DNA from: an uncultured Halioglobus sp.
GTDB taxonomy: Bacteria > Pseudomonadota > Gammaproteobacteria > Pseudomonadales > Halieaceae
Assembly (NCBI GenBank): GCA_905480565.1
Contig: CAJQQW010000304.1
Span: 1 to 6,101 of the forward strand
DNA length: 6,101 bases
Direction: 5' to 3'
In this document: positions 1 through 5,860 of the stretch, piece after piece
Numbering within the stretch: the first letter of the stretch is position 1
Layout of the letters: each line of letters starts with the position of its first letter
The notes under the pieces: generated by a model
Seen by the model: the letters and a program-made list of their open reading frames with translations, nothing else
Databases searched by the model: none
Told to the model about the DNA's origin: nothing
Position numbers and translations under genes: made by a program

Positions 1-703
1 TGGTAAACAGTTGTAACTTGGCGCGACCGTATGCCTCCATGCTGCCGTGATAATCAAGATGATCGTGGGAGAGGTTGGTATAGACAGCTGTTTCAAAGCA
101 CATACCGTTGACGCGCCCCTGCGCCAACGCGTGGGACGATACTTCCATAGTGACTGCAAGGACACCTTGCTGCAGCCAGTCCGCCAGCTGCTGCTGCAGA
201 GAAATCGCATCCGGCGTTGTGTTGCGGGCTACCGCCACCTCATCAGAAAGAGACGCACCCAGTGTGCCAATCACTCCGCAAGGCTTTCCCAGCGCACGGG
301 TTAGTTGCCCGATAATCCGACTGGTCGTAGTTTTGCCATTGGTACCAGTTACCCCTGTCACGTGCTGCTGCGAACTGGGATTACGATAAAATCGGGCCGC
401 CAGCGAACCCAACTCAAAGCGCAAATCGGGCAGCTCCACCAAAGGCACCGTGATTGCATCGAGAAAACCTGCAACCGGCGCTTCCGCCGCCACCGCAGCG
501 GCGCCGTTGGCGACAGCCTGCTCGATAAACTGCCGGCCATCATGCACGTCGCCAGGCAACGCCAGGAACAGATCTCCCGGGCGCACCTTACGACTGTCCA
601 GCTGCAAACCGCTGATCATGGTGTCAGCGTCCGTGGTATTGCGAATATCGAGTAATTCCGGCAGGGCCATTATGGGAACACCCACCGCCGCCGAAGCCAT
701 CAT
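1..703 (-). CDS. murE: UDP-N-acetylmuramoyl-tripeptide synthetase MurE (N-terminal part, cut by window edge)
   Basis: MurE is a cytoplasmic ATP-dependent Mur ligase that adds the third stem-peptide residue (meso-diaminopimelate in most Gram-negatives) to UDP-MurNAc-L-Ala-D-Glu. Reading the minus strand gives 234 codons with no stop before the window ends. Visible signatures are the substrate-binding N-terminal domain (LDSRKVRPGDLF, about 35-46), the ATP P-loop GVTGTNGKTTT (117-127), NTTPD (161-165), MEVSSHAL (186-193) and TNLSHDHLDYHG (209-220). K229 in YGRAKLQL matches the lysine that is carbamylated in E. coli MurE (K224). The ATG at 703 overlaps the ftsI stop by one base (TGATG) and has GGAGG nine bases upstream, so I prefer it to the next ATG at 700. 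An internal ATG at 670 would align well with the E. coli N-terminus but lacks a clear ribosome binding site. Identity is certain; ligand specificity depends on the missing C-terminal part. Confidence 0.97.
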   Translation of the reverse strand, partial: MMASAAVGVPIMALPELLDIRNTTDADTMISGLQLDSRKVRPGDLFLALPGDVHDGRQFIEQAVANGAAAVAAEAPVAGFLDAITVPLVELPDLRFELGSLAARFYRNPSSQQHVTGVTGTNGKTTTSRIIGQLTRALGKPCGVIGTLGASLSDEVAVARNTTPDAISLQQQLADWLQQGVLAVTMEVSSHALAQGRVNGMCFETAVYTNLSHDHLDYHGSMEAYGRAKLQLFT

Positions 704-2421
704 CAGAGCACGCCTCCAGCCAGAGCGACATTCGTTGCCTCAAACTCTGACGGCGGCACATTCAACAGGCGCAGGGTGGCCTGGGTTACCGCCGAAAAGA
801 CCGGCGCCGCGACCGCACCGCCACCATAACGCTCACCCTTGGGATCATTAATCACAACTACGGTAACAATGCGCGGATCGTCAACCGGCGCGACTCCGGC
901 AAACAATGCCACGTATTTATTGTCCTCGTAACCGCGGGGGCCGACCTTATGGACAGTGCCGGTTTTACCCGCAACCCGGTAGCCAGATACCCGGGCCTTG
1001 CGCGCAGTACCATCCTCGATGGTGACTGAATGCAGCATGGTCATAAGCTGCTCGGCCATGTCGGGAGATATGACCCGGTCCCCGGCAGGCATCTGACCCT
1101 CCAGCGCGAGCAGGGAGACAGGTGGTCGCACACCCCCGTTGGCAAACACCGTGTAGGCACTCGCGATCTGCAGCGGTGTTGCCGTAATGCCATAGCCGAA
1201 GGCCAGGGCAATTTTTTCCGTTGAATACCAGCGCGCTCGAGTCGGGAGGCTGCCAGCACTCTCTCCTGGAAACCCGGTACCGGGGGCAACACCGATACCG
1301 AAGCGGCCAAACACCTCGCGGATAGGCTCATGGCCCAGCGCCACTGCTATCTTGGTTACACCGACCTGACTGGATTTTTGCAACACCCGCGTCAGACTGA
1401 TTTCGCCATAATTGCGCGGGTCAGGGTAGACTTTGGGACCTACACGAATACGTCCCGGCGATGTGTCGATCATCGTCTGTGGCGTATACAGACCGCTCTC
1501 GAGGGCCGCCACGAGTGTCATGGACTTCATAGTGGAGCCCGGCTCGTACGTGTCGGTTAGCGCGCGATTGCGTCGACGTGCCGCACTGCCAGACTTGGAA
1601 CCGTTAGGGTTGTAGACAGGGTAATTAACCATTGCCAGGACCTCTCCAGTGCGACTGTCCAACGTCACCACCGTGCCCGACTCAGCCCCCAACGCCGTGA
1701 CCGCGCGCTGTAATTCACGATGCTGCACGTACTGCATGCGCAAATCGATACTCAGTGCCAGATCCTTACCCGGCAATCCGGGCTGCAGCACCCCGATATC
1801 TCGCACGATGTCGCCGTGCAGGTCTTTGATATACCGCTTTTTACCCGGCGTTCCACGCAGCCAGTCATCGTAGGCCAGCTCCAGTCCCGCAATCCCATTT
1901 CCGTCCACATTAGTGAAGCCGACCAACTGCGCAGCCACCTCCCCCGCGGGATAGAAGCGTCGATACTCGCGCTCCCCGTGGACGCCCGGGATACCCATGT
2001 CAATTATTTCGCGCGCGCGGGCAGGAATCTGGTGACGCAACACGTAGAGGAATTTCTTCGATTTAAAACGCGCGATTTTTTCCTGTAGAATATCCGCTGG
2101 CTCACCTATCGCCTCAGCCAGCCGAGCCACCTCCCCTGAACCATTCAGGACACTCGGGTCAACCCATATGGACACCACCGGCGTGCTGACGGCAAGTGGT
2201 TCGCCTCTGCGATCCGTTATGACCCCTCGGTAGGCGGGAATCTCTGCCGTACGCACCGAGCGGTTAGCACCCTGATCCTGCAGGAACGCGTAACCGCGCT
2301 CCATGTCCAAAATTTGCAAAGACAGCACTCGCCACACCAGCAGGACCAGCAGGCAGCACAGCAGAGCAACCACCAGATAGAAACGCCACAGGGAGAGGGG
2401 CTGGCGCTCGGAGCGCCTCAC
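703..2421 (-). CDS. ftsI: Peptidoglycan D,D-transpeptidase FtsI (penicillin-binding protein 3)
   Basis: FtsI is the class B penicillin-binding protein of the divisome. It cross-links septal peptidoglycan in the periplasm next to FtsW and the FtsQLB complex. The 572-residue product (E. coli 588) has a short basic cytoplasmic tail, one membrane anchor at about 14-38, the pedestal motif RGVITDRRGEPLA (65-77), and a transpeptidase domain at about 245-550. The active-site motifs are STMK (296-299, nucleophile S296) and KTGT (486-489). The middle motif reads SSQ (350-352) where E. coli has SSN. The start is GTG, and GTGA overlaps the ftsL stop by four bases; AAGGTGG just upstream is a plausible ribosome binding site. 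The next Met (40) lies after the anchor, so GTG is required. The gene ends one base into murE. Identity as the divisional PBP3 rather than PBP2 rests on its place between ftsL and murE. Confidence 0.97.
   Translation of the reverse strand: MRRSERQPLSLWRFYLVVALLCCLLVLLVWRVLSLQILDMERGYAFLQDQGANRSVRTAEIPAYRGVITDRRGEPLAVSTPVVSIWVDPSVLNGSGEVARLAEAIGEPADILQEKIARFKSKKFLYVLRHQIPARAREIIDMGIPGVHGEREYRRFYPAGEVAAQLVGFTNVDGNGIAGLELAYDDWLRGTPGKKRYIKDLHGDIVRDIGVLQPGLPGKDLALSIDLRMQYVQHRELQRAVTALGAESGTVVTLDSRTGEVLAMVNYPVYNPNGSKSGSAARRRNRALTDTYEPGSTMKSMTLVAALESGLYTPQTMIDTSPGRIRVGPKVYPDPRNYGEISLTRVLQKSSQVGVTKIAVALGHEPIREVFGRFGIGVAPGTGFPGESAGSLPTRARWYSTEKIALAFGYGITATPLQIASAYTVFANGGVRPPVSLLALEGQMPAGDRVISPDMAEQLMTMLHSVTIEDGTARKARVSGYRVAGKTGTVHKVGPRGYEDNKYVALFAGVAPVDDPRIVTVVVINDPKGERYGGGAVAAPVFSAVTQATLRLLNVPPSEFEATNVALAGGVL
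713..717 (-). promoter_or_regulatory. Ribosome binding site of murE inside the 3' end of ftsI
   Basis: On the minus strand GGAGG lies nine bases before the ATG at 703, within the last codons of ftsI. It supports the first of two consecutive ATG codons as the murE start and implies translational coupling to ftsI. Confidence 0.7.
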
Positions 2422-2741
2422 TTGGACACCACCTTGAACTGAGAAGGTTCGGGAGCCACCATATCGAGCTCACCCCGTGCGACTTTTTCAACGCGGTAGT
2501 GAGAGGCCTGCGTGCTCTGCTCGAGCAACAGCCGCCCGTAATCCTCCTGCAAATACCACTGGGAGTGCTCCAGCACCTGGAGATTCGCGTAAAGCCCCCG
2601 ACAGGCATGGGTCGAGTAAATGGTGCCAAACGCTGACACCAGGACGAATGCGAGAACAATGACGTTGGCGATTGCCACCCGCGCTGATACAGACCCCAAG
2701 GTCCGCTCACTGCTCATCCCTGTCTTATGCTCCCTGGTCAC
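2418..2741 (-). CDS. ftsL: Cell division protein FtsL
   Basis: FtsL is a small bitopic membrane protein that joins FtsB and FtsQ in the divisome and helps activate FtsWI. The 107-residue product has a short cytoplasmic head, one hydrophobic segment at about 22-42 (ARVAIANVIVLAFVLVSAFG region), and a periplasmic helix at about 48-90 compatible with a coiled coil. The stretch QEDYGRLLLEQST followed by HYRVEKVARGEL matches the family pattern of W/Y-GRL-LE and RVE-A-L. Primary sequence is poorly conserved in this family, so length, topology and position between rsmH and ftsI carry much of the weight. The start is undecided. GTG at 2741 gives the longest product. ATG at 2717 (residue 9) has GGGAG twelve bases upstream and would leave about 13 residues before the membrane segment. 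The gene lies 24 bases after rsmH and overlaps ftsI by four bases. Confidence 0.92.
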   Translation of the reverse strand: MTREHKTGMSSERTLGSVSARVAIANVIVLAFVLVSAFGTIYSTHACRGLYANLQVLEHSQWYLQEDYGRLLLEQSTQASHYRVEKVARGELDMVAPEPSQFKVVSK

Positions 2742-2765
2742 CCTGGCGTCTCTACCTCTGGCTGT

Positions 2766-3683
2766 TCAGCCTATTTTCTCTGCCACACGCATCACTGCGC
2801 TGCGCGCCCGCACATTCTCCTGAACCTCTGCCTCACTGGCCCTGACTGCCCGACCGACCAATCGCATGCGCTTGTTTAGCGCTCCCTCAGTAACCGGAAC
2901 ACCGCGAGGCAAATCGTCGCCTCTGGCCTTGTCGCGCATATACCGCTTGATCCGCCTGTCCTCCAACGAGTGAAAACTGATCACCACGAGGCGCCCGCCA
3001 ACGCGCAACATATCCAGCGCCAGCGAGAGGAACTCCTGCAGATCATCCAACTCACTGTTTACCTTGATGCGAATCGCCTGAAACGCTCGAGTGGCCGGAT
3101 GTTTGTGCTTCTCCCAGCGCGGGTGGGCCGCACTGACAACACTGGCGAGATGGCCGGTCGTCTCTATGGGTGCTTCTTCCCTCGCGGCCACGATAGCCGT
3201 GGCAATACGCCGGGCGAAACGCTCCTCGCCATACTCCTTTAGCACCCCTGCGATATCCGATAGTTCGGCATGGGATAACCACTGCGCCGCCGTCTCGCCG
3301 CGACTGGTATCCATACGCATATCGAGTGGACCATCATGCATAAAGCTGAAACCCCTTTCGGCCTCATCCAACTGCGGACTGGACACGCCCAGGTCCAGTA
3401 AAATGCCATCAACCGCGCCGATCCCCATGCGGCGCAGTTGATGGGGAAGCTGAGCGAAAGATCCCCGGAAAAACTCGAATCGAGGTTCGCTCCTTTCCAA
3501 CTCCCTGGCCACGGTTTCGGCGGCCTCATCCTTGTCCACTGCCAGCACCCGCGCGCCGCCGTCCAACCGGTCCAACAGACAACGCGTATGCCCCCCGCGA
3601 CCAAACGTACCGTCGACATAAAATCCACCGGGGTTTGTTACCAGAGCATCGACCGCCTCTTGCAACAAAACCGTCTGATGCAT
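2766..3683 (-). CDS. rsmH: 16S rRNA (cytosine(1402)-N4)-methyltransferase RsmH (MraW)
   Basis: RsmH is a cytoplasmic SAM-dependent enzyme that methylates N4 of C1402 in the ribosomal P-site region of 16S rRNA. From the ATG at 3683 the product is 305 residues (E. coli 313). It shows HQTVLLQEAV at the N-terminus, the SAM-binding loop DGTFGRGGH (24-32), VDKD (49-52), ILLDLGVSSPQLD (94-106), ERGFSF (109-114), GPLDMRMD (118-125), HPATRAFQAIRIKVNSEL (195-212), ISFHSLEDR (235-243) and RARSAVMRVAEK near the C-terminus. These span the whole family pattern with no break. A GTG at 3692, immediately after the mraZ stop, would add three residues, but AGGTGG sits five bases before the ATG and overlaps that GTG, so I favour the ATG. 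Its partner enzyme RsmI is encoded at 4966-5796. Confidence 0.97.
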   Translation of the reverse strand: MHQTVLLQEAVDALVTNPGGFYVDGTFGRGGHTRCLLDRLDGGARVLAVDKDEAAETVARELERSEPRFEFFRGSFAQLPHQLRRMGIGAVDGILLDLGVSSPQLDEAERGFSFMHDGPLDMRMDTSRGETAAQWLSHAELSDIAGVLKEYGEERFARRIATAIVAAREEAPIETTGHLASVVSAAHPRWEKHKHPATRAFQAIRIKVNSELDDLQEFLSLALDMLRVGGRLVVISFHSLEDRRIKRYMRDKARGDDLPRGVPVTEGALNKRMRLVGRAVRASEAEVQENVRARSAVMRVAEKIG

Positions 3684-3688
3684 ATCAG

Positions 3689-3694
3689 CCACCT
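3689..3694 (-). promoter_or_regulatory. Ribosome binding site of rsmH overlapping the mraZ stop codon
   Basis: On the minus strand AGGTGG spans the end of the mraZ TAG stop and stands five bases before the ATG at 3683. The alternative GTG at 3692 lies inside this motif and has no Shine-Dalgarno sequence of its own, so the site decides the start and links rsmH translation to mraZ. Confidence 0.6.
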
Positions 3695-4148
3695 AGAGCG
3701 TCAAGGACATCAGTTCGTCGGGTAATTCAGCTTCGGGATCAGAATCCCGCAACGCCTCGTCCCGCTCGGCAAACCACAGCGCCTCTGACCACACCTCCAA
3801 CTTATTGCCCTGCCCCACCAGGACCAACTTCTTGTCCAGTTTTGCGTGCTCACGCAGTGGCGGAGGCAATAACAAGCGGTCACTGCCATCCAATTCCAGG
3901 TCCGTGGCATATCCCAGCATCAGGCGCTGGAATCGTTTCACCGCGGGCTTGAGTGCCGGCAAAGCCTGGATTTCCTTTTCTATGCGCTCCCACTCGGGCA
4001 GCGGGTAGACCGTTAGGCAGGGCGCCATCGTATCGATAGTGACCACCACGCAGCCGGCACATTCAGAATGCAGGGGCTCGCGCTGGCGCGCAGGAATCGC
4101 CAGCCGCCCTTTGGCATCCATATTGATGTGCTGTACTCCACGAAACAC
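3693..4148 (-). CDS. mraZ: Transcriptional regulator MraZ
   Basis: MraZ is a DNA-binding protein of the SpoVT-AbrB fold that forms ring-shaped oligomers and represses the dcw operon it heads. The 151-residue product (E. coli 152) begins FRGVQHINMDAKGRLAIPAR, the first AbrB half with its DxxxR motif (DAKGR, 11-15). A second half follows around 77-120 with DGSDRLLLPPPLRE (87-100) and VGQGNKLEVW (101-110). In the second DxxxR motif the residue before Arg is Asp (DGSDR), where E. coli has Gly (DSAGR); the Asp and Arg themselves are kept. The start is GTG, with GGTGGGA about seven bases upstream; the next Met is residue 10, inside the first domain. The stop TAG is directly followed by rsmH sequence. 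A four-box operator and a promoter lie immediately upstream, fitting autoregulation. Confidence 0.96.
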   Translation of the reverse strand: MFRGVQHINMDAKGRLAIPARQREPLHSECAGCVVVTIDTMAPCLTVYPLPEWERIEKEIQALPALKPAVKRFQRLMLGYATDLELDGSDRLLLPPPLREHAKLDKKLVLVGQGNKLEVWSEALWFAERDEALRDSDPEAELPDELMSLTL

Positions 4149-4179
4149 GACGCTTTCCCACCTTGAATGGCTCTATAAA

Positions 4180-4214
4180 CCCACAAAAAGCCAATAAATC
4201 CCACTTATTTCCAC
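4180..4214 (-). promoter_or_regulatory. MraZ operator: four TGG boxes at exact 10-bp spacing
   Basis: Read on the minus strand, the five-base elements GTGGA (4214-4210), GTGGG (4204-4200), TTGGC (4194-4190) and GTGGG (4184-4180) follow each other at exactly 10 bp, separated by AT-rich five-base spacers. E. coli MraZ is known to bind TGGGN direct repeats with five-base spacers just downstream of the mraZ transcription start. Here the array begins about two bases after the predicted start and lies in the mraZ leader. Two boxes are perfect TGGG and two are degenerate (TGGA, TGGC). The assignment is strong from sequence pattern and position; binding is inferred. Confidence 0.85.
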
Positions 4215-4222
4215 TTTTCAAC

Positions 4223-4252
4223 ACTATAGGGCCGCATGAGAGAAAGTGTCAA
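4223..4252 (-). promoter_or_regulatory. Sigma70-type promoter of the mraZ operon (Pmra)
   Basis: On the minus strand a perfect -35 hexamer TTGACA (4252-4247) is followed, after an 18-bp spacer, by the -10 hexamer TATAGT (4228-4223), which matches five of six consensus bases. The predicted transcription start is near 4216, giving a leader of about 68 bases before the mraZ GTG. The MraZ boxes start at once downstream, so bound MraZ would block the initially transcribed region. Confidence 0.85.
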
Positions 4253-4529
4253 GTGAGAGAGAGGGAAAAAACGTTGTGATTTCAGCTAATTAGAGTGGTT
4301 TTAGCCTGAATTGCTGCGCCTGGGCTGGTCTATTGCCGTTAAAATAGCAACTGAAAACAGTTTCCTAAATTTACTTCCTCATGATTCACATGAACTTAAA
4401 GGCTATATTTTTATAAAAAAAATATTTTTAGCTTCTTTTTATTCTAAATGAAGACTGACACGCTACTTTTTACTCGCTGCCTACGCCGGGCAATCAGCGC
4501 ACTACATGCGAGGGATAGTAGGAGAAATG
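4253..4529 (-). other. Non-coding spacer between rnpB and the mraZ promoter, with an AT-rich block
   Basis: I find no convincing gene here. The base composition differs sharply from the flanking genes: in 4391-4450 only 10 of 60 bases are G or C. That block holds an AT-only inverted repeat, ATATTTTT (4405-4412) against AAAAATAT (4418-4425), with a five-base loop. Smaller dyads are TCATG/CATGA (4379-4383 and 4389-4393) and AACTG/CAGTT (4349-4353 and 4358-4362). None has the GC stem plus U-run of a standard intrinsic terminator. Possible roles are an upstream activating or curved DNA segment for Pmra, or an rnpB 3' trailer. Confidence 0.6.
4475..4499 (-). repeat. GC-rich inverted repeat downstream of rnpB
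   Basis: CGCTG (4475-4479) can pair with CAGCG (4495-4499), or alternatively TGCC (4478-4481) with GGCA (4489-4492) inside a CGC/GCG stem. A further outer pair CTCGC/GCGAG (4473-4477 and 4508-4512) is possible as a competing fold. It starts about 30 bases after the 3' end of rnpB. On the minus strand it is followed by AGTAAAAAG and not by a U-run, so it could protect or define the rnpB 3' end but does not look like a classical intrinsic terminator. Confidence 0.35.
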
Positions 4530-4884
4530 AATCGAGTCGGTCGATAAGCCGGGTTCTGTCGTGGACGATCATTCATCTGCGACCGGTGTCACCACCTGCC
4601 TGTAGCGACCTACCCGAATCCACTGCGGGCCGCAGCTGAAGGATTCCTATTTGGTCTTGCTCCGAGTGGGGTTTACCATCGCCACGCCTGTTGCCAGCCG
4701 CGCGGTGCGCTCTTACCGCACCTTTTCACCCTTACCACCGCAATTGCGGCGGCGGTTTCCTTTCTGCTGCACTTTCCGTAGGCTCGCGCCCCCCAGGTGT
4801 TACCTGGCACCCTGCCCTGTGGAGCCCGGACTTTCCTCCCTCCATTCACCGAAGTGAATAAAGAGCGATCGCCTGACCGACTCG
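4530..4884 (-). ncRNA. rnpB: RNase P RNA, bacterial type A
   Basis: This is the catalytic RNA of RNase P, which removes 5' leaders from tRNA precursors together with the protein RnpA. The ends are set by helix P1: CGAGTCGGTC (4884-4875) pairs perfectly with GACCGACTCG (4542-4533). P2 forms between GGCGATC near the 5' end and GATCGTC near the 3' end. Conserved cores read on the minus strand include GAGGAAAGTCCGGGCTCC, GGGCAGGGTGCCAGGTAA, GGTAAGAGCGCACC, GAGCAAGACCAAATAGG, and CCACGACAGAACCCGGCTTA close to the 3' end. The GGGTAGG stretch carries the GGU that pairs with tRNA 3' CCA. P3 is short and capped by a C(UUCG)G tetraloop, and P12 is reduced to one small hairpin compared with E. coli. About 355 bases is a normal size. 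The exact 3' end is uncertain by a few bases. Confidence 0.96.
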
Positions 4885-4890
4885 GCGCCA

Positions 4891-4919
4891 AGACTACGCG
4901 CTCGCATCGGCAAGAGCAA
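4891..4919 (-). promoter_or_regulatory. Candidate rnpB promoter
   Basis: On the minus strand TTGCTC (4919-4914) and TAGTCT (4896-4891) are separated by exactly 17 bp. The start predicted seven bases downstream falls on 4884, the first base of helix P1. Each hexamer matches only three of six consensus positions, so spacing and placement are the main support. Confidence 0.45.
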
Positions 4920-4965
4920 GCCGCCCCGACGGGACATCCACCCGGCCAACCCAAGCGCAAAGGCA

Positions 4966-5796
4966 TTACTTCAGTGATAACAGGTAGTCATAGAGTTGTT
5001 TCTTGCGCAGCCCGGTATGCTCCGCCACCAGCGCTGCCGCCCGTTTCGCGGGCAGCTCCTGTGCAAGTCGAATGAGGAGGGAGGCCACATCGGCATCCAG
5101 CTGACTCTCGCGCGCGGAAGCACCCGTGACCAAGAGCACAATTTCACCCTTTTGCTGATTATTATCGTCTCGCACAAACTCCGCCAACGTCGACAATGGC
5201 GATCGCCGGATGGTCTCGTAAAGCTTCGTCACCTCCCTCGCCAGGGCCGCTTCACGCGTGGGTCCGAATACCTCCACCAGCGCCTCGAGGGTGTCCACTA
5301 TACGATGCGGTGCCTCGTAAAAAATCAACGTGGCCGACTCTGTCCGCAGAGCCTTTAAACGATTCTCCCGGGCACCCCGCTTAGCGGGTAAAAAACCCTC
5401 AAAGAGAAACCGGTCTGTTGGCAGGCCCGCCGCGCTTAGAGCAGCAACAGCCGCACAGGCCCCCGGTATCGGAAAAACCTTGCGCCCTTCGTCCTGCACA
5501 TAACGCACAAGCCGATATCCTGGATCAGAGACCAATGGTGTGCCCGCATCGGACACCAGCGCTACTGATTCATCCGCCTCGAAACACCCACGAATGCGTC
5601 GCAACGCCCGGTCATCGCTGTGATCATGGTATGCCATGAGCGGCGTCTCTATACCAAAGTGCTGCAGCAGGCGCCTGCTGTGGCGGGTATCCTCTGCCGC
5701 GATCAGGTCCACCTGTCGCAGCACGTCCACTGCGCGCTGTGACATATCACCGAAGTTACCGATAGGGGTGGCAACAACATAAAGCCCGGATTCCAC
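4966..5796 (-). CDS. rsmI: 16S rRNA (cytidine(1402)-2'-O)-methyltransferase RsmI
   Basis: RsmI is a SAM-dependent enzyme of the tetrapyrrole-methylase fold that adds the 2'-O methyl to C1402 of 16S rRNA in the cytoplasm. The 276-residue product (E. coli 286) carries the family signatures in order: LYVVATPIGNFGDMSQRA (5-22), DLIAAEDTRHSRRLLQHFGI (30-49), ALVSDAGTPLVSDPGYRLV (79-97), PIPGACAAVAALSAAGLPTD (109-128), FEGFLPAK (132-139) and TLIFYEAPHR (156-165). The C-terminal KGEIVLLV (216-223) and a basic helical tail ending KKQLYDYLLSLK complete it. The start is GTG with AAGGGG five bases upstream; no other start lies near the conserved N-terminus. The stop is 81 bases before rnpB, and lpoA diverges from its other end. 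Confidence 0.97.
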   Translation of the reverse strand: MESGLYVVATPIGNFGDMSQRAVDVLRQVDLIAAEDTRHSRRLLQHFGIETPLMAYHDHSDDRALRRIRGCFEADESVALVSDAGTPLVSDPGYRLVRYVQDEGRKVFPIPGACAAVAALSAAGLPTDRFLFEGFLPAKRGARENRLKALRTESATLIFYEAPHRIVDTLEALVEVFGPTREAALAREVTKLYETIRRSPLSTLAEFVRDDNNQQKGEIVLLVTGASARESQLDADVASLLIRLAQELPAKRAAALVAEHTGLRKKQLYDYLLSLK

Positions 5797-5801
5797 GAAT
5801 T

Positions 5802-5807
5802 CCCCTT
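5802..5807 (-). promoter_or_regulatory. Ribosome binding site of rsmI
   Basis: AAGGGG on the minus strand stands five bases before the GTG at 5796. It is a strong Shine-Dalgarno sequence and settles the non-ATG start. Confidence 0.7.
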
Positions 5808-5812
5808 ATACT
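5807..5812 (+). promoter_or_regulatory. Possible -10 element for lpoA
   Basis: TATACT in the 64-bp divergent spacer matches five of six bases of the sigma70 -10 consensus and would start transcription near 5819, about 40 bases before the lpoA ATG. No good -35 is present at 16-18 bp upstream and there is no extended -10 TG, so this is weak. A promoter for rsmI in the same spacer is not evident. Confidence 0.3.
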
Positions 5813-5860
5813 GTTCCCACCCCAAGCAAGGGGCCTATCAACTTGTCGGTGAAGCATAAC

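Noticed and set aside
450..851. Plus-strand reading frame of 133 codons across murE and ftsI
   Set aside because: It is antisense to two intact conserved genes, the product is low-complexity with no recognisable domain, and no ribosome binding site or promoter supports it.
1720..2088. Plus-strand reading frame of 122 codons inside ftsI
   Set aside because: It lies wholly antisense to conserved ftsI sequence and its composition follows the codon bias of the opposite strand.
3091..3441. Plus-strand reading frame of 116 codons inside rsmH
   Set aside because: It is antisense to core RsmH motifs; a mirror frame of a GC-rich gene with no family resemblance.
3868..3900. Asp in place of Gly in the second DxxxR motif of MraZ (DGSDR) as a loss-of-function change
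   Set aside because: The Asp and Arg that define the motif are both present and the domain around them is intact, so there is no reason to call the protein defective.
4156..4160. TGGGA just upstream of the mraZ start as a fifth MraZ box
   Set aside because: It is out of phase with the 10-bp array (23 bases from the last box) and is better explained as part of the mraZ Shine-Dalgarno sequence.
4405..4425. AT-only inverted repeat as an intrinsic terminator of rnpB
   Set aside because: The stem has no G-C pair and would be unstable; it lies more than 100 bases past the mature rnpB 3' end and is not followed by a U-run on the minus strand.
4651..4966. Frames on both strands across the rnpB region
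   Set aside because: The segment is fully accounted for by RNase P RNA with paired P1/P2 helices and conserved cores, so these are chance open frames.
5820..5833. CCCC/GGGG dyad in the rsmI-lpoA spacer as an operator or terminator
   Set aside because: Only four base pairs match around a six-base centre and there is no U-run; too little to call.
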